Positions 1 through 10,709 of a stretch of DNA of 64,000 bases are shown here, one piece after another. Each line of letters begins with the position of its first letter. The first letter of the stretch is position 1. The stretch is from Tetracentron sinense. Taxonomy: Eukaryota; Streptophyta; Magnoliopsida; Trochodendrales; Trochodendraceae. The translations under genes were made by a program, and so were the position numbers. Where the stretch lies: NCBI GenBank assembly GCA_015143295.1, contig CM026552.1:62428944-62492943 (forward strand). The letters run 5' to 3'. The notes below the pieces were generated by a model. The model ran no database searches. It saw nothing but the letters and a program-made list of their open reading frames with translations, and was not told where the DNA came from.

Positions 1-2113
1 ACCATGGCCAACCGTCACGTTCGGTCACAGACTAACCCCATAACACCTATTAAATGATCGAACCATCCAACCAAAGGACCTGCTTCCTGGACAGTTTGCC
101 ATAAATATAATGTCCCTCAAAAGTAGGTAATCAAACATAAGATTATGGTTGTGATGTTTGGTTTATATGATTTGGTTTATATGATTCTGGATTGCGTGGA
201 GGTAAACCTCTTGTTGTTCTGTTAAATCGAGAGCGGATCAGCACTTGTAAGTAAACCTCTTGTTGCTCTGTTAAATCCAAAATTTCTTTATGTAGGAATT
301 GAAATGCTTGCACTTGGGTCTTTTAAACAATGTATTTTATATAAATTCTAGACTTGTGGTATTCCTCAAGGCTGCTTGAGAAAGGGAAATAGCGCAAATA
401 GAGTATAAAAAAAAGGATTAGAACAAGGAGAGGGTTTTGTTACCCTAAGTAAAGATCTATAATGGGAAAAAATTAAGTGGAAAATAGATATTTTCTTTTT
501 TCATTATTGTAAGTACAGATATGTAATGTGCTTGTGTCATTGATATAAAAAATGTAGAATCCCTGTTTTCTTATGCTTTGTGAGTTTTTGCTGGTAATAT
601 GTTCTTTTCTATTGAACTTATGACAAGCATTTAGTAATGAAAAGATACGATCCAGTTCTCAAGAGCATCTTTCTTTTTCCTTTTTGGGTGTTCTTCATTG
701 CATGTTAGCTTTACCGAGTTTAATGCGTTTTCTATTACTTGTAGTGTGTAGATGATAACCAAATTCTTTGATGGTGGTGCTTTTGGTGTTGGGTTTTGGA
801 GTTTGGGAAATGATGAGATAGTCAAACATATTTTCAGAAGCTCAATGCTCTGTTGAATGGTTTTTTTTGCAGATCAACTAGGCATAGTTTTTAAATATCT
901 TTTTTTTTTTGGTAATGTTCTAATTAGGACTTTTTGGCTACTATTTTTAGTTGTCACAAGAATGACTGTTTGGGTTTATTACATTTGTTAGTTTGCTAGT
1001 TTAATCTATAGATCAACCTATTGGAAGCTCAAACATATTTTCAGAAGTTCAAAGATATTTGTTATAAAATATACTTTTTTTTAATTGTAAAAACAAGTTC
1101 ATAAGAAATTTTAGTAGTATTTGTGGCACCGACACTGGTGGGGTTTTTACTGTCCCATAATATAACTGTGCTGGGACTCATGCACTTTCCAATTTAGAGC
1201 ATTTTGGTAGGTGGGGCACTTCTGGATGTGCCAAATTTATAACCGATGTTGATATGAAGATCCTAAGCTTTCATTACATGGACTGTTTTGCCATAGTTGG
1301 CCACATTAGGTCTGACTGTCTTATTTAGTTAGATAGAGTAACTACACTGTGGAAGATTTTTTATTAAAAAATATTGGACATGGTACATTAAATGAATGTG
1401 GTCAATAGGATATACTGTGCAGTTTTTAGGAGGCTTTGAGTATTTGAGGGAAAAAAAATTCTATCTATGAAGTTAGCACTCTTGTTTAAGCGGAGAGTTA
1501 TATGACCATTCAGGGTCATAGGTAGATTTAGTTTGATGGTGAAAAGGAATTGGGGAACTTTGTTTACTTGTGTTCTTTCATGGAAACTTGACATGCTTAC
1601 TTTTTTGACCTCCTATCTCTTTTTCTCATATTTTTTTCCAGTCTCAAGAAGAAGTGAACAACACGCTCTTTTGGTATGCTCTGTTAAATTCTTTACAATT
1701 TTTTACATCTCATATTAATAATAAAGTATAGCTACCTAAATTCTTTACAATTTTTGGGTTATGGCATGCTCTATTATACCTACTTTGACATTTTTTAATG
1801 TATAGGTATATATAAACAAGGGAGCTGGTCAGAGACATGGAGTAACTAGAAGGAGTTATTCTTTAAATTGGGGCTTCTCTTGGAATGAGAAAGAGAGAGA
1901 GAGAGATGGAGCTTGTGAAAGCTCTGGTTTTCGATTGGCAGGTAAAAGACCTTGATCTCTCCTCTTTTTTGGGCCTATTTAATGGCTTTTGGTGTTTGAC
2001 TATCCTAATTTGAATCTCTAATGCTAAGTTTGGCATTTAAGACAAAAGAACTGTAACTAAGAAATTAGTCAACAATGCAAAATAGATTTTCTTGTCACAT
2101 TGACATCATAGTA
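1..2113. other. AT-rich intergenic DNA, no gene recognised
   Basis: I see no coding region, terminal repeat or RNA gene here. Open frames are short and low in complexity. There are homopolymer T runs, a short (GA)n tract near 1892-1905, and the 16-base string TTGGCATTTAAGACAA near 2031, which recurs at 4678-4693 just after the second Helitron candidate. Old unrecognised transposon sequence is possible. Confidence 0.5.
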
Positions 2114-3170
2114 TCTCTACTATTATAAAGAGAATGGTAGGGTCAAAAGTGTTGGTTGATCTTTTTATTTAATGACCAATAAATCCTACAGATTCTCTAC
2201 CATTAAATCCTATAGTTTTATTTGTGGAGGGATAATTCATTGATTGATTTTTTTTTCCTGTAGTGCCTATATAAATTTTTTTTGAGGGTATCCAACACAT
2301 AAGTTTAGTTAACAAATGGTATTAGTGTAATTTTACCTGATTTTATGAGTTCAATCCTTATCATATCTATACATCTCTCGAACCATACACCCCCACACAC
2401 GTCTCTCTTTTCCTCCAAATAAGGGAAGTAATACACGTGTCACTTTCCTTCCAATATCTATCTCTAACCACCCCAACTCTCCCATTTTCTCTCTTACTAC
2501 CCCTACGTCCTCTATTCCCATGCCTCTGTCAACCGAGTATAAACAACATCATATTAGTGGAATGCCTATACATAATACACCCTCATAGCAATGGTTCAGG
2601 TCTTGGGTCGTTTTAATTTAGAAGATGGAGAGCTGACATTCATCTACACCGTCCCCATGTTCCACATCTACGGCTTAGCTACAGTCGCGAAGGAGCTGCT
2701 GGTGTCAGGGTTGACGGTGGTGGTGCTCGCCAAATTTGAGATGGACGAGGTGCTTTCCTTGATTAGGAAGCATTGCGCAACATACTTTCCTTTCTTCTTC
2801 CTTTGTTTCATTTTCCTTTTTTCTTTTTTTTTTTAAATTTGTTTCTCCCCCTATTTTTTGGTATGCTGGTGGGTTGCTTTTGGTATTATTTAAATGGGAA
2901 GGAAAGAAAAGTGGAACGTTAGAGAATGAGAGGGGTAGGTGGTTGGTGTGAATGGGGAGAGAGAGGAAGAAGGAGACATGAGGATTGAGGAGTAGTGTGA
3001 AGCCCCAAAAGAAGGGTCGTATCTAAGGGATTGCGGATACCTAGAATTGTCTTGATTGGTAGATCTTAACCATTTTTTTAGTTATTAATTGGGAAATAGT
3101 TAACGTACCCATGAATTCCGTTTCAAAACCTAAGGCATCCACCTGTTGGTGGATGCCCCCCCCCCCCTAA
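2114..3170 (+). mobile_element. Candidate non-autonomous Helitron carrying a gene fragment
   Basis: The left end starts TCTCTACTATTATAAAGAG directly after an A, which resembles plant Helitron 5' ends. The right end has a perfect 10-bp stem (GGCATCCACC at 3134-3143, loop TGTT, GGTGGATGCC at 3148-3157). A C-tract and CTAA at 3167-3170 follow, so the hairpin lies about 9 bases before a CTRR end, the usual Helitron arrangement. No Rep/helicase is present, so the element would be non-autonomous. It contains a 4CL-like exon fragment, and gene capture is typical of Helitrons. Against the call, the base after CTAA is A, not the T expected for insertion between A and T, although a T follows one base later. 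Confidence 0.5.
2591..2793 (+). pseudogene. 4-coumarate-CoA ligase-like (acyl-activating enzyme) exon fragment
   Basis: About 67 codons match the middle of the plant 4CL-like AMP-forming ligases, which activate carboxylic acids as CoA thioesters through an acyl-AMP. The visible signature is VPMFHIYGLA, followed by a hydrophobic stretch (SGLTVVVLAKFEMDEVLSLI) and CATYFP, where the family usually continues into LPLVPP. Here the match stops and a low-complexity FFF tract runs to a stop at 2834. The AMP-binding P-loop and the C-terminal lid are absent, so no enzyme could be made. The fragment lies inside the Helitron candidate and is best read as a captured exon piece. The match begins at or just before the ATG, which corresponds to an internal Met of the family and not a true start. 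Confidence 0.7.
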
Positions 3171-4303
3171 ATGCTCACCAATTATACTTTAGCATTTTTT
3201 AAGCATTAGTTATATGGGGGTGATTTTTATTTTCATTTGGTAAGTGAGTTTTGTTACAGGAGATCTGGTGCATAGGTGATGAGACCGCTAATGAATGGCT
3301 TAGACCATGGAGATCAAGGCATGAGCATCAATTTATCGATTGTTGATAAGGGATTGACGTGAAATTCTCCACTATCATAACTGGACTCTTTGGGGTCTAC
3401 GGTCATAACTGGACTCCTTCGGGTCCGGTTAAACACACAAGAGAACAAGTGCTCCTTTTAATACACTTTAACTAAGGTTAAGCTTCACAAACCCTTAAGG
3501 TTCAACCATCTGACCTTGATTTTTAGGAAAATAATAAAAGAATACCAACTCAACGGTTAAAGTTGTTAACCAGAATTAGAAGAAGGTTTTGTGTTCGTAG
3601 AGAATTTCAAGTCTTAGGTTGCCTAAGAGAGGAGGAGAAGGTGAGGTCATATAGTGTTGGTGGAGTGTATGATGCTTGAGACACCCCTATAAATGTTGGG
3701 TGAAATGAGGGTTATTGATGATGTGAGCCTGAATTGTCCTCATTTTTATGCTTTGTAATTTTCATGGGTTTTTATTATGTGAAATGCATGCCTGCTTCCT
3801 AAGGCATTTTATTCACTATTTACATTTTATGTGAATATATAGATACTAGGATCTACCCCGAATGTATCTTTTGGGACCCCATCAAATCTTTGGTTGGACC
3901 ATGTATACACTTTGAGGGTAGACAGAGAGATATTCATTCACCGATTTTGAATGGTAAGAGACCTTTACTTGAAGACATGCTTTACCTTCAAGGGTTAATA
4001 TTTTATAATGTTATTTTTTAAAAAACCATGGTTTAATTCTTGAACCCTAAGAATTAGTAAATCTTAACCACAATTAATGAGTATTAAAAGAGACACACGT
4101 GTTGAACTGTGGGTGCAATTGAAATTGGGAGAGTTTTTTTTTTTTTTTGGGTCAAGAACTCAGGAGAGTTGAATCACAATTGACTATGATCCCAACTCTC
4201 TAGGTCTAATTAAATTTTTATGTTTCTTTATTTATTCTGCACTAGATTTTATTTTTTTCATAAGAAAATTCATATAAAAATTTATTTGTCATTTGTTCTA
4301 AAA
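3171..4303. other. No gene recognised
   Basis: This is AT-rich sequence with short open frames only. It holds long T runs (for example around 4134-4148). I see no terminal repeats or conserved protein motif. Confidence 0.5.
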
Positions 4304-4677
4304 TCTTCTTTACTATTATAATGGGAGAGGCAGGTGTAGCCTAATTTTTCTGAATTCCAAAACTACCCATATGATTTAATGTTTTGCTTTAATTCCCAAA
4401 TTACCCCTTGCTCATCTATCTATTTAAAGAATAGAATCACAGTTAATCGCGATTGAACTTGGGGAGAGTTCAATTGCACCAGCGGGTTAACACGTGTCCC
4501 TTGAACTCCTATTAACTGTGGTTAACTCCTTCCCCTTGCTCTCATGTGCATCACACGTGCCATCCGTTATTGAACTCGGGGAGAGTTCAATCGCAACACG
4601 TGTCCCTTTTAACTCCTATTAACTGTGATTAACTCCTTCTCCTCGCTCTCATGTGCATCGCACGTGCCACCTGCTAG
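4304..4677 (+). mobile_element. Possible small Helitron-like element (weak)
   Basis: The start TCTTCTTTACTATTATAATGGG follows an A and resembles the left end of the 2114-3170 candidate (shared TACTATTATAA). The proposed right end is CTAG at 4674-4677, followed by T as expected. The hairpin before it is poor: only GTGC-ATC-GCAC is visible, about 12 bases upstream. Size and ends fit a mini-Helitron, but the hairpin is too weak for a firm call. Confidence 0.25.
4454..4677. repeat. Tandem duplication, two units of about 105-116 bp
   Basis: Unit 1 (4454-4569) and unit 2 (from 4571) share GAACT(T/C)GGGGAGAGTTCAAT, ACACGTGTCCC, AACTCCTATTAACTGTG and CTCATGTGCATC. The second copy is slightly shorter. 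Both contain CACGTG-type palindromes. The pair fills most of the second Helitron candidate. Confidence 0.8.
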
Positions 4678-4875
4678 TTGGCATTTAAGACAATACTTTG
4701 ATGTATACTTTATGGACATTATCTTTTGGTTTGTTTGATTGATAGATTGGTCTACTTTTTTTAGTGCTAGCATTTTAGTATCCATCTAGATGCATGTCAA
4801 ATGCCCAATAATAAGTCATATTCTCTGGAATTCACACAGATCATAATTTGTTCTAATTTTCAAATCTTCACATAA

Positions 4876-5100
4876 TTAGAGATGACTTGTAAAAGTGGTG
4901 AGAACAACCTCATATTCCTGTCCAAGCTTAACTTGACAGAGTGGTAAACGCTCAGCTTCTATAAAGTCATCAATGGTTGAACTGTAATCTGGGTTCTCTC
5001 TATAAAGTGGTATGAACTTAAAGCAAGAGAAAATGGGTATTACTGCAAAAGTAACTTCGTCCGGGCAGCAAGAGAAATTGGGTATTACTGCAAAGTAGTG
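4876..5100 (-). pseudogene. GH3-family amido synthetase exon fragment
   Basis: The minus strand encodes a piece of the GH3 fold (acyl-adenylate-forming enzymes that conjugate jasmonate, auxin or benzoates to amino acids). Visible parts are PDEVTFAVIPIFSCF, KFIPLYREN, a short acidic linker (STIDDFIEAE) and VKLGQEYEVVLTTFT. This resembles the JAR1-type subgroup. The family would continue with GLYRYRLGD, but here the match ends and a stop follows, perhaps at an old exon boundary. The bases coding FAVIPxFSC occur twice in tandem (about 5031-5055 and 5075-5098 on the plus strand), a partial duplication not expected in a working enzyme. No other GH3 exon was found nearby. Confidence 0.65.
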
Positions 5101-5130
5101 GGTTGAACTCTTCACAACCCAGTGACCCAT

Positions 5131-5791
5131 TATTCCAAACTACCCACCAAATCACATAGAACAAAGCTGCTAAACTCTCTGGAATTCACACAGACCAGAA
5201 TCTGTTCTCCGGATCCGACACAGTTTATATCTGCCTTCCGGAGTATTGGCACCAGTATTACCTGGTAGTGTATTGGGCGTTGAGTTGGGTTTGGGACTTT
5301 GGATGCCAGAGTTCTGGACTCCGAAATATCAAAATTATAAGAAATAATTTCCTTTCTTCCACAAAATAGTTAATCTGGTTCAGTGATTTGATATTTTGTC
5401 TGATCTGTGATGGAAACCTTTTGAGGCCAGTTGATCTCTTTTGTGCTTCTTTGCACCTTGGACCTAACTCTTTTTCCACATCTTACGCTGCATCTTCTTT
5501 GCAACAATTGTTTGAAGCAACAACTACTTACAGGTGACTATAACAATCCAAGTGATACAGCCGTACATTAATGCCATAATTCCTTGTAGCTCGATGGTTT
5601 CTTATTAGCTTCTTATAGAGTTTGATGCATGTATATTTTGATTTCTTTGTTGATTATTTATACTATTGAAGCAAGAATATACCATGAGATTGATTACAAC
5701 AATTTAGAGTTTAGGTTACTTGCTGTAGATTTTATGTAACTTGCAGGCTCATGATATTATCACATAGCTATTAGTAATACTCTTACATGAG

Positions 5792-5835
<44 letters not shown>

Positions 5836-7088
5836 CCGTTTCAACTAGCTCTTTTCAAGGAATTCGGCATACTCACGATCTTTCTTAAAACACCCCTAAG
5901 TATTGAAAATGATGCATGAGCCCATAAAGTATTTTTTTGAAATAAATTTTGATTAGTTTTCCTACTATTTAAGTCATTTAGGCTTAAAAGATTACAGATG
6001 GATTAAGATAAGTGGAATCATGGTTATTCACAAGTTTCTACGTGAATGGTGTGGATGTTATGAAGGCGATGGTATCATTTTACATATGTCAGATAAAAAG
6101 TTTATGAGAGATGATATATGTAACTACCATATAGATTCATCATTCATCTCTTAATACCCACCTTCAGTGATTTGAACACTTTGGCATCAGCTTGTCCCTT
6201 ATCTCTCCCACTTTTTTTTTTACATTTGCTTCAATAAATCTCATGCTGTCCCATGGAAACTTATCTGATCATTACAAGAAGAAGATTGACAAATATGAAA
6301 TGATGATCATGTCCTTATTCTTCTTCTGTCGTTCGTATATATTCTTATCTCATCTATATATTGCATTCTTTTTATGCAGGGAGGTAAAGGATTTTCCGAG
6401 GAGATTGAATTCCATCAAGTTCAGAATTACAAACCAACAATTACACTGTCCTTCAATTTCGAGTATTCAATTTCAGTTATATCAAGTATCCACTCACTTT
6501 GTGTTCTATACGTATAGTTTCAGGCTTTACATTAAAAACAATTTATTGACATTGTATTGATTGTGACAATTTAGTAATGGATTTCCCACCTATTGATGAG
6601 GCTGACATTAGTCACTGCATCAAACATCAAAGGATATTTAGCTTAATATATTTGGTATTCGACTCTTCATTCATCTATTGTTGAGGTTATAATTTTTTGA
6701 ACTTTTCTGTAAGGGGATCTGAAGTTAAGGCTATGGACTAGAGTTCAATAGAAGCACATGATTTTGATTGACCTGCTTGCTTCTAATAAAAATCCAGAAT
6801 CTAGTGATTTTGCAAGAGCTTCAGTCAATAAGTGGGCAACTTGGTCATCAGCAGTCGAGGTGTTTAAAGGTTGAGGCACGCTTCAAAATTCTTTTTTTGT
6901 TGATTGTAGGTTTTTCAGTCAGTTCTTGATGGTAGTGTAATTAGGAAATAATCTGCCAACACCAAGACTACTTTCAAGATTTGTATTTGTATTGTATTGT
7001 GGTTTGCTAGTTTGATTGATGATTATGTAGAGAAGATGAAACTAATTTTTAATATGTACTGTATTCTGTATAGAAGAAAGTTGGGATG
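5131..7088. other. No gene recognised; AT-rich spacer
   Basis: The string TGGAATTCACACAGA occurs at about 4828 and again at about 5180, flanking the GH3 fragment. Open frames on both strands are short and biased in composition, and I could not assign any of them. No transposon ends were recognised. Confidence 0.45.
5794..5831. repeat. (TA)n microsatellite
   Basis: An uninterrupted TA dinucleotide run of about 19 units. Confidence 0.95.
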
Positions 7089-7265
7089 TGATGGATTAGA
7101 GTAAATGTATTATAAATGAATTTGCATATAAAAGGTAACAATGACAAGTTTCGTTTGATGGATTAGAGTAAATGTATTATAAATGAATTTGCATATAAAA
7201 GGTTTAGAGTAAATGTATTATAAATGAATTTGCATATAAAAGGTAACAATGACAAGTTTCGTTTT
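7089..7265. repeat. Short tandem repeat, unit about 68 bp with a 45-bp partial copy
   Basis: Two long copies begin at about 7089 and 7157, each starting ATGGATTAGAGTAAATG. A third copy, lacking the first bases, starts at about 7203. Copies one and three continue into TAACAATGACAAGTTTCGTTT. The array lies immediately left of the CACTA-type end and could be its subterminal sequence. Confidence 0.8.
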
Positions 7266-7297
7266 GGAGAATTTTTTTTTTTCACATTTTCTTCAAA

Positions 7298-7582
7298 AAC
7301 GACGGTCATAGACCGTCGTTAATCATATTATCGATAAAAAAAAAAAAAAAAACCATGACGGTCCATGACGTAAACAACGACTGCTATACACCGTCGTTGA
7401 TGGAAAAAAAAAACGACTGTCCATGATTGTCGTATATCCCGATATATATCGATGCTCACGGACAGTCGTTTTTGAAAAATGACACCAACTTTCTCGACAG
7501 CCCACTCGACAGTCAGAAACAGTCGTATTTGATCAAAAACGACAGTTTTGGGCAGTCGTTTTTAGCGACTTTTCACGTAGTG
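7298..7582 (-). mobile_element. Terminal region of a CACTA-type (En/Spm) DNA transposon or derived MITE
   Basis: Read on the minus strand from 7582 inward, the sequence starts CACTACGTGAAAAGTCG, close to the usual plant CACTA terminus (CACTACAAGAAAA). Subterminal motifs repeat in both orientations: a palindrome AACGACGGTC-ATA-GACCGTCGTT at 7298-7320, then AACGACTG, CCGTCGTT, CGACTGTCC and GGACAGTCGTTTTT. Repeated subterminal motifs are typical of CACTA elements. I could not find the opposite terminus upstream and no transposase is visible, so this is one end of a truncated or non-autonomous copy. It stops exactly where gypsy pol homology begins at 7583. Confidence 0.7.
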
Positions 7583-9234
7583 GGCGTTGGATGGAATTTT
7601 TGAAAGACTATGATTGTACCATTCAATACCACCCGGGTAAAGCAAATGTAGTGGCAGATGCTTTGAGTAGAAGACCTCAAGGGTTGTTAGCACATATGTT
7701 GGTTCAAGAATGGAAGCTACTAGAAGATTTGGCAAATCTGGACATCAGTGTGAATGACTCTGTCCGTGGTCCTACCTTGGCAAATGTTACGGTTTGGCCG
7801 TACATTATAGATTTGATCCAAGAATATCAAGCCATAGATGCTGAATTGTTGGCTTATCGGGACAAGGAAGTTGCTAAGGGTAGTGAGGACTTCTCTCTCA
7901 CTAGTCGGGGTGCTATCACATTCAAGGGAAGACTGTGCGTCCCAGCCAATGCAGATCTTCGAAGAGAAATTTTGGATGAAGCACACCGTTCGAAGTACAC
8001 AGTGCACCCAGGGGGTACAAAGATGTACCGTAACCTCAAGAGTCACTTTTGGTGGCGGAATATGAAGAGGGAGGTTGCGGAATATGTGGCACGGTGCTTA
8101 GTGTGCCAACAGGTGAAAGCAGAACTCATGCGACCCGCCGGTCTATTGCATTCCCTTCCGATTCCCGAGTGGAAATGGGAGAACATATCCATGGATTTCA
8201 TAGTTGGCTTGCCAAAGACGGCAAGGGGTTCAGATGCGATATGGGTAGTAGTGGATCGTTTGACAAAGTCCGCTCATTTCTTACCCTACCGAACTACTTT
8301 CAACTCAAGTCAGTTGGCTGCACTATACATCAAGGAAGTAGTTAGATTGCACGGAGTGCCTGTTAGTATTGTGTCGGATCGGGATCCAATATTCACGTCA
8401 AGATTTTGGAAAAGTTTCCAGGAGGCTATGGGTTCCCGACTTGATTTCAGCACCGCTTTTCATCCACAGACGGATGGACAAACCGAGAGAGTGAACCAAG
8501 TCATTGAAGACATGCTTCGGGCTTGTATGTTGGATTTCAAAGGCAGTTGGGAAGAGCACTTGCCATTGGTTGAATTTGCCTATAATAACAGCTATCAGGC
8601 AAGTATTCAAATGGCACCATTTGAGGCCTTGTATGGGCGAAGTTGTAGGTCTCCTCTCTATTGGGATGAGGTAGGCGAAAGGAAAGTACTTGGTCCGGAG
8701 TTGATTGAGCAAACTGCAAACACAGTTAAGATCATCCGGAATCGATTGAAAGCCGCTCAAGATCGCCAGAAAAGTTATGCGGACACACGCCGTAGGGACT
8801 TGGAATTTCAAGTAGGGGATCAAGTTTTTGTGAAAGTATCTCCTAGCAAAGGGATCATGAGATTTGGGAAGCGAGGCAAGCTCAGTCCTCGGTATGTTGG
8901 GCCTTTTGAGATTATCACACGGGTTGGTGAAGTTGGTTATCGAGTAGCTCTTCCACCTCACATGGCTGCAGTTCATAACGTCTTCCATGTGTCCATGCTT
9001 CGGAAGTATCTTGCGGATCCTTCGCATGTCATAGACTTGGAACAGTTGGAGATTCGAGAGGACCTCACCTTGATTGAAAAGCCAGTCCAGATTTTAGATC
9101 GAAGGAATCAGGTGCTTCGCAACAAGACAATCCCTTTGGTTCTTGTGCAATGGCAACACCATGCTCGGGAAGAAGCTACATGGGAGCGTGAAGCCGAAGT
9201 CAAAGCAAAGAACCCAGAATTACTTGAATGAGTT
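7583..9234 (+). pseudogene. pol: Element A: truncated Ty3/gypsy pol (RNase H end, integrase, chromodomain)
   Basis: An uninterrupted frame of 546 codons (7591-9231 plus stop) carries the C-terminal part of a chromovirus-type polyprotein. It begins in the tail of RNase H ([15 protein letters not shown]). The integrase follows: HHCC zinc finger (H..H..CLVCQQ), then the DDE core with [18 protein letters not shown] and [11 protein letters not shown]. Next come the GPY/F module (SPRYVGPF) and a chromodomain-like end ([16 protein letters not shown]). Protease and reverse transcriptase are missing because the copy is cut at 7583 by the CACTA end. Against B the protein is over 90 percent identical by eye. 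The open frame suggests modest age, but it has no start of its own and should be read as a remnant. Confidence 0.9.
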
Positions 9235-9320
9235 TCTGTGTGAAGTCTGTATATGACTTGTAATGTTCTTTTTGATTTGTAATGCAAGTAGTGTCTGAAT
9301 TTCGAGGACGAAATTTTTGT

Positions 9321-9333
9321 AAGGGGGGAAGGA
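9321..9333 (+). other. Polypurine tract of element A
   Basis: AAGGGGGGAAGGA lies immediately before the LTR start TGTAGAGCCCC at 9334. In this family the tract follows a conserved ATTTCGAGGACGAAATTTTT block. It would prime plus-strand DNA synthesis. Confidence 0.85.
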
Positions 9334-9639
9334 TGTAGAGCCCCAGACTTTTTCATGCTTAATACATGACACTTTCGTTGTCATCTCGCCTTTTTAAGAG
9401 GTATGATTAATAAATGAGGAAGAATTTGGAAATTTCGAAATGTCAGAATTGTTCCTCTTCAAAGTACGAACACAACGCAAGTTGAATCGTCAAAATCGGA
9501 CGAACGAGTCAAAAGATATGGCCAAAACAGTCTGTACCTGTAGGAAATCGTAGCACAGACAACGTACTCTGATAACGTATACTGTGTGCATCCGTTGTAC
9601 AACTCACCACGGGTACGTTGTACGGCTCACCACAGGTAC

Positions 9640-10375
9640 GTTGTACAAGCACCACGAGTGGCACTATTCACAAGCACCACGAGTGGCACTATTCACAGAC
9701 CACGAGTTGACACTATTCACAAGCACCACGAGTGGCACTATTCACAAGCACCACGAGTGGCACTATTCACAGACCATGAGTTGACACTATTCACAAGCAC
9801 CACGAGTGGCACTATTCACAAGCACCACGAGTTTGCACTATTCACAAGCACCACGAGTGGCACTATTCACAAGCACCACGAGTGGCACTATTCACAGACC
9901 ACGAGTTGACACTATTCACAAGCACCACGAGTTTGCACTATTCACAAGCACCACGAGTGGCACTATTCACAAGCACTATAAGTGGCACTATTCACAGACC
10001 ACGAGTCGACACTATTCACAAGCACCACGAGTGGCACTATTCACAAGCACCACGAGTTGCACTATTCATGGCACCACGAGTTGCACTATCCATGGCACCA
10101 CGAGTTGCACTATTCATGGCACCACGAGTTGGCACTATTCAGGGCACCACGAGTTGACACTATTCACGGCACCACGAGTTGCACTATTCACGGCACCACG
10201 AGTTGCACTATTCACGGCACCACGAGTTGCACTATTCACGGCATCACGAGTTGCACTATTCATGGCACCACGAGTTGGCACTATTCATGGCACCACGAGT
10301 TGGCACTATTCACGGCACCACGAGTTGGCACTATTCACGGCACCACAAGTTGGCACTATTCACAGCACAATGTGT
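9640..10375 (+). repeat. LTR1 minisatellite, unit about 24-25 bp
   Basis: About 30 imperfect copies built on CACGAGTGGCACTATTCAC plus a short linker that varies by block: AAGCAC in the first half, then ATGGCAC, and CGGCAC toward the right. The repeated 10-mer CACTATTCAC also occurs singly near the outer ends of solo LTRs S1 and S2. Several long overlapping open frames here are artefacts of the repeat period. The array sits just upstream of the inferred transcript leader, in the U3 region. Confidence 0.95.
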
Positions 10376-10709
10376 TCAGCACTATTCACGGTCCTCGCGT
10401 CATTGCAGAAATCCCAGTAAGGGTATTACGGTCTTTTGTCAGTTCACTCTTACCTTAAGAGTTTAACCCGAGCCTTTAGGGTATCATTCAACACTTAGAG
10501 AGTTTGAGAGAATAGAAGAAAGAGGAGAAGGCGATTCTAATTTAGGGTTTCCATTTTTGGAGAGAAGTCAAAGGGTTTTGAGACCCTAGATCAACCTCAA
10601 GCCCGTTTTCTTCAAGATTTCGGTGCAAGCATTCGTGGAGCTCACGAATCAAGCTAGGGCAGCAACTCACAGCCATTTGGAAAGAGGGTTTCTTCCTCAT
10701 TTCTTCAAG

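Noticed and set aside
6192..6560. 122-codon plus-strand frame in AT-rich DNA
   Set aside because: Low-complexity Phe/Ser/Tyr composition and no recognisable motif.
8398..9027. 209-codon minus-strand frame over element A pol
   Set aside because: Antisense shadow of a well-supported integrase/chromodomain frame; similar shadows occur over B and C.
9640..10375. Regular repeats that could suggest a CRISPR array
   Set aside because: Repeats are contiguous without unique spacers, lie inside a plant LTR, and have no associated genes.
9584..10466. Several overlapping open frames with repeated His/Ser/Thr-rich peptides
   Set aside because: They are translations of the 24-25 bp minisatellite in several frames and have no independent support as proteins.
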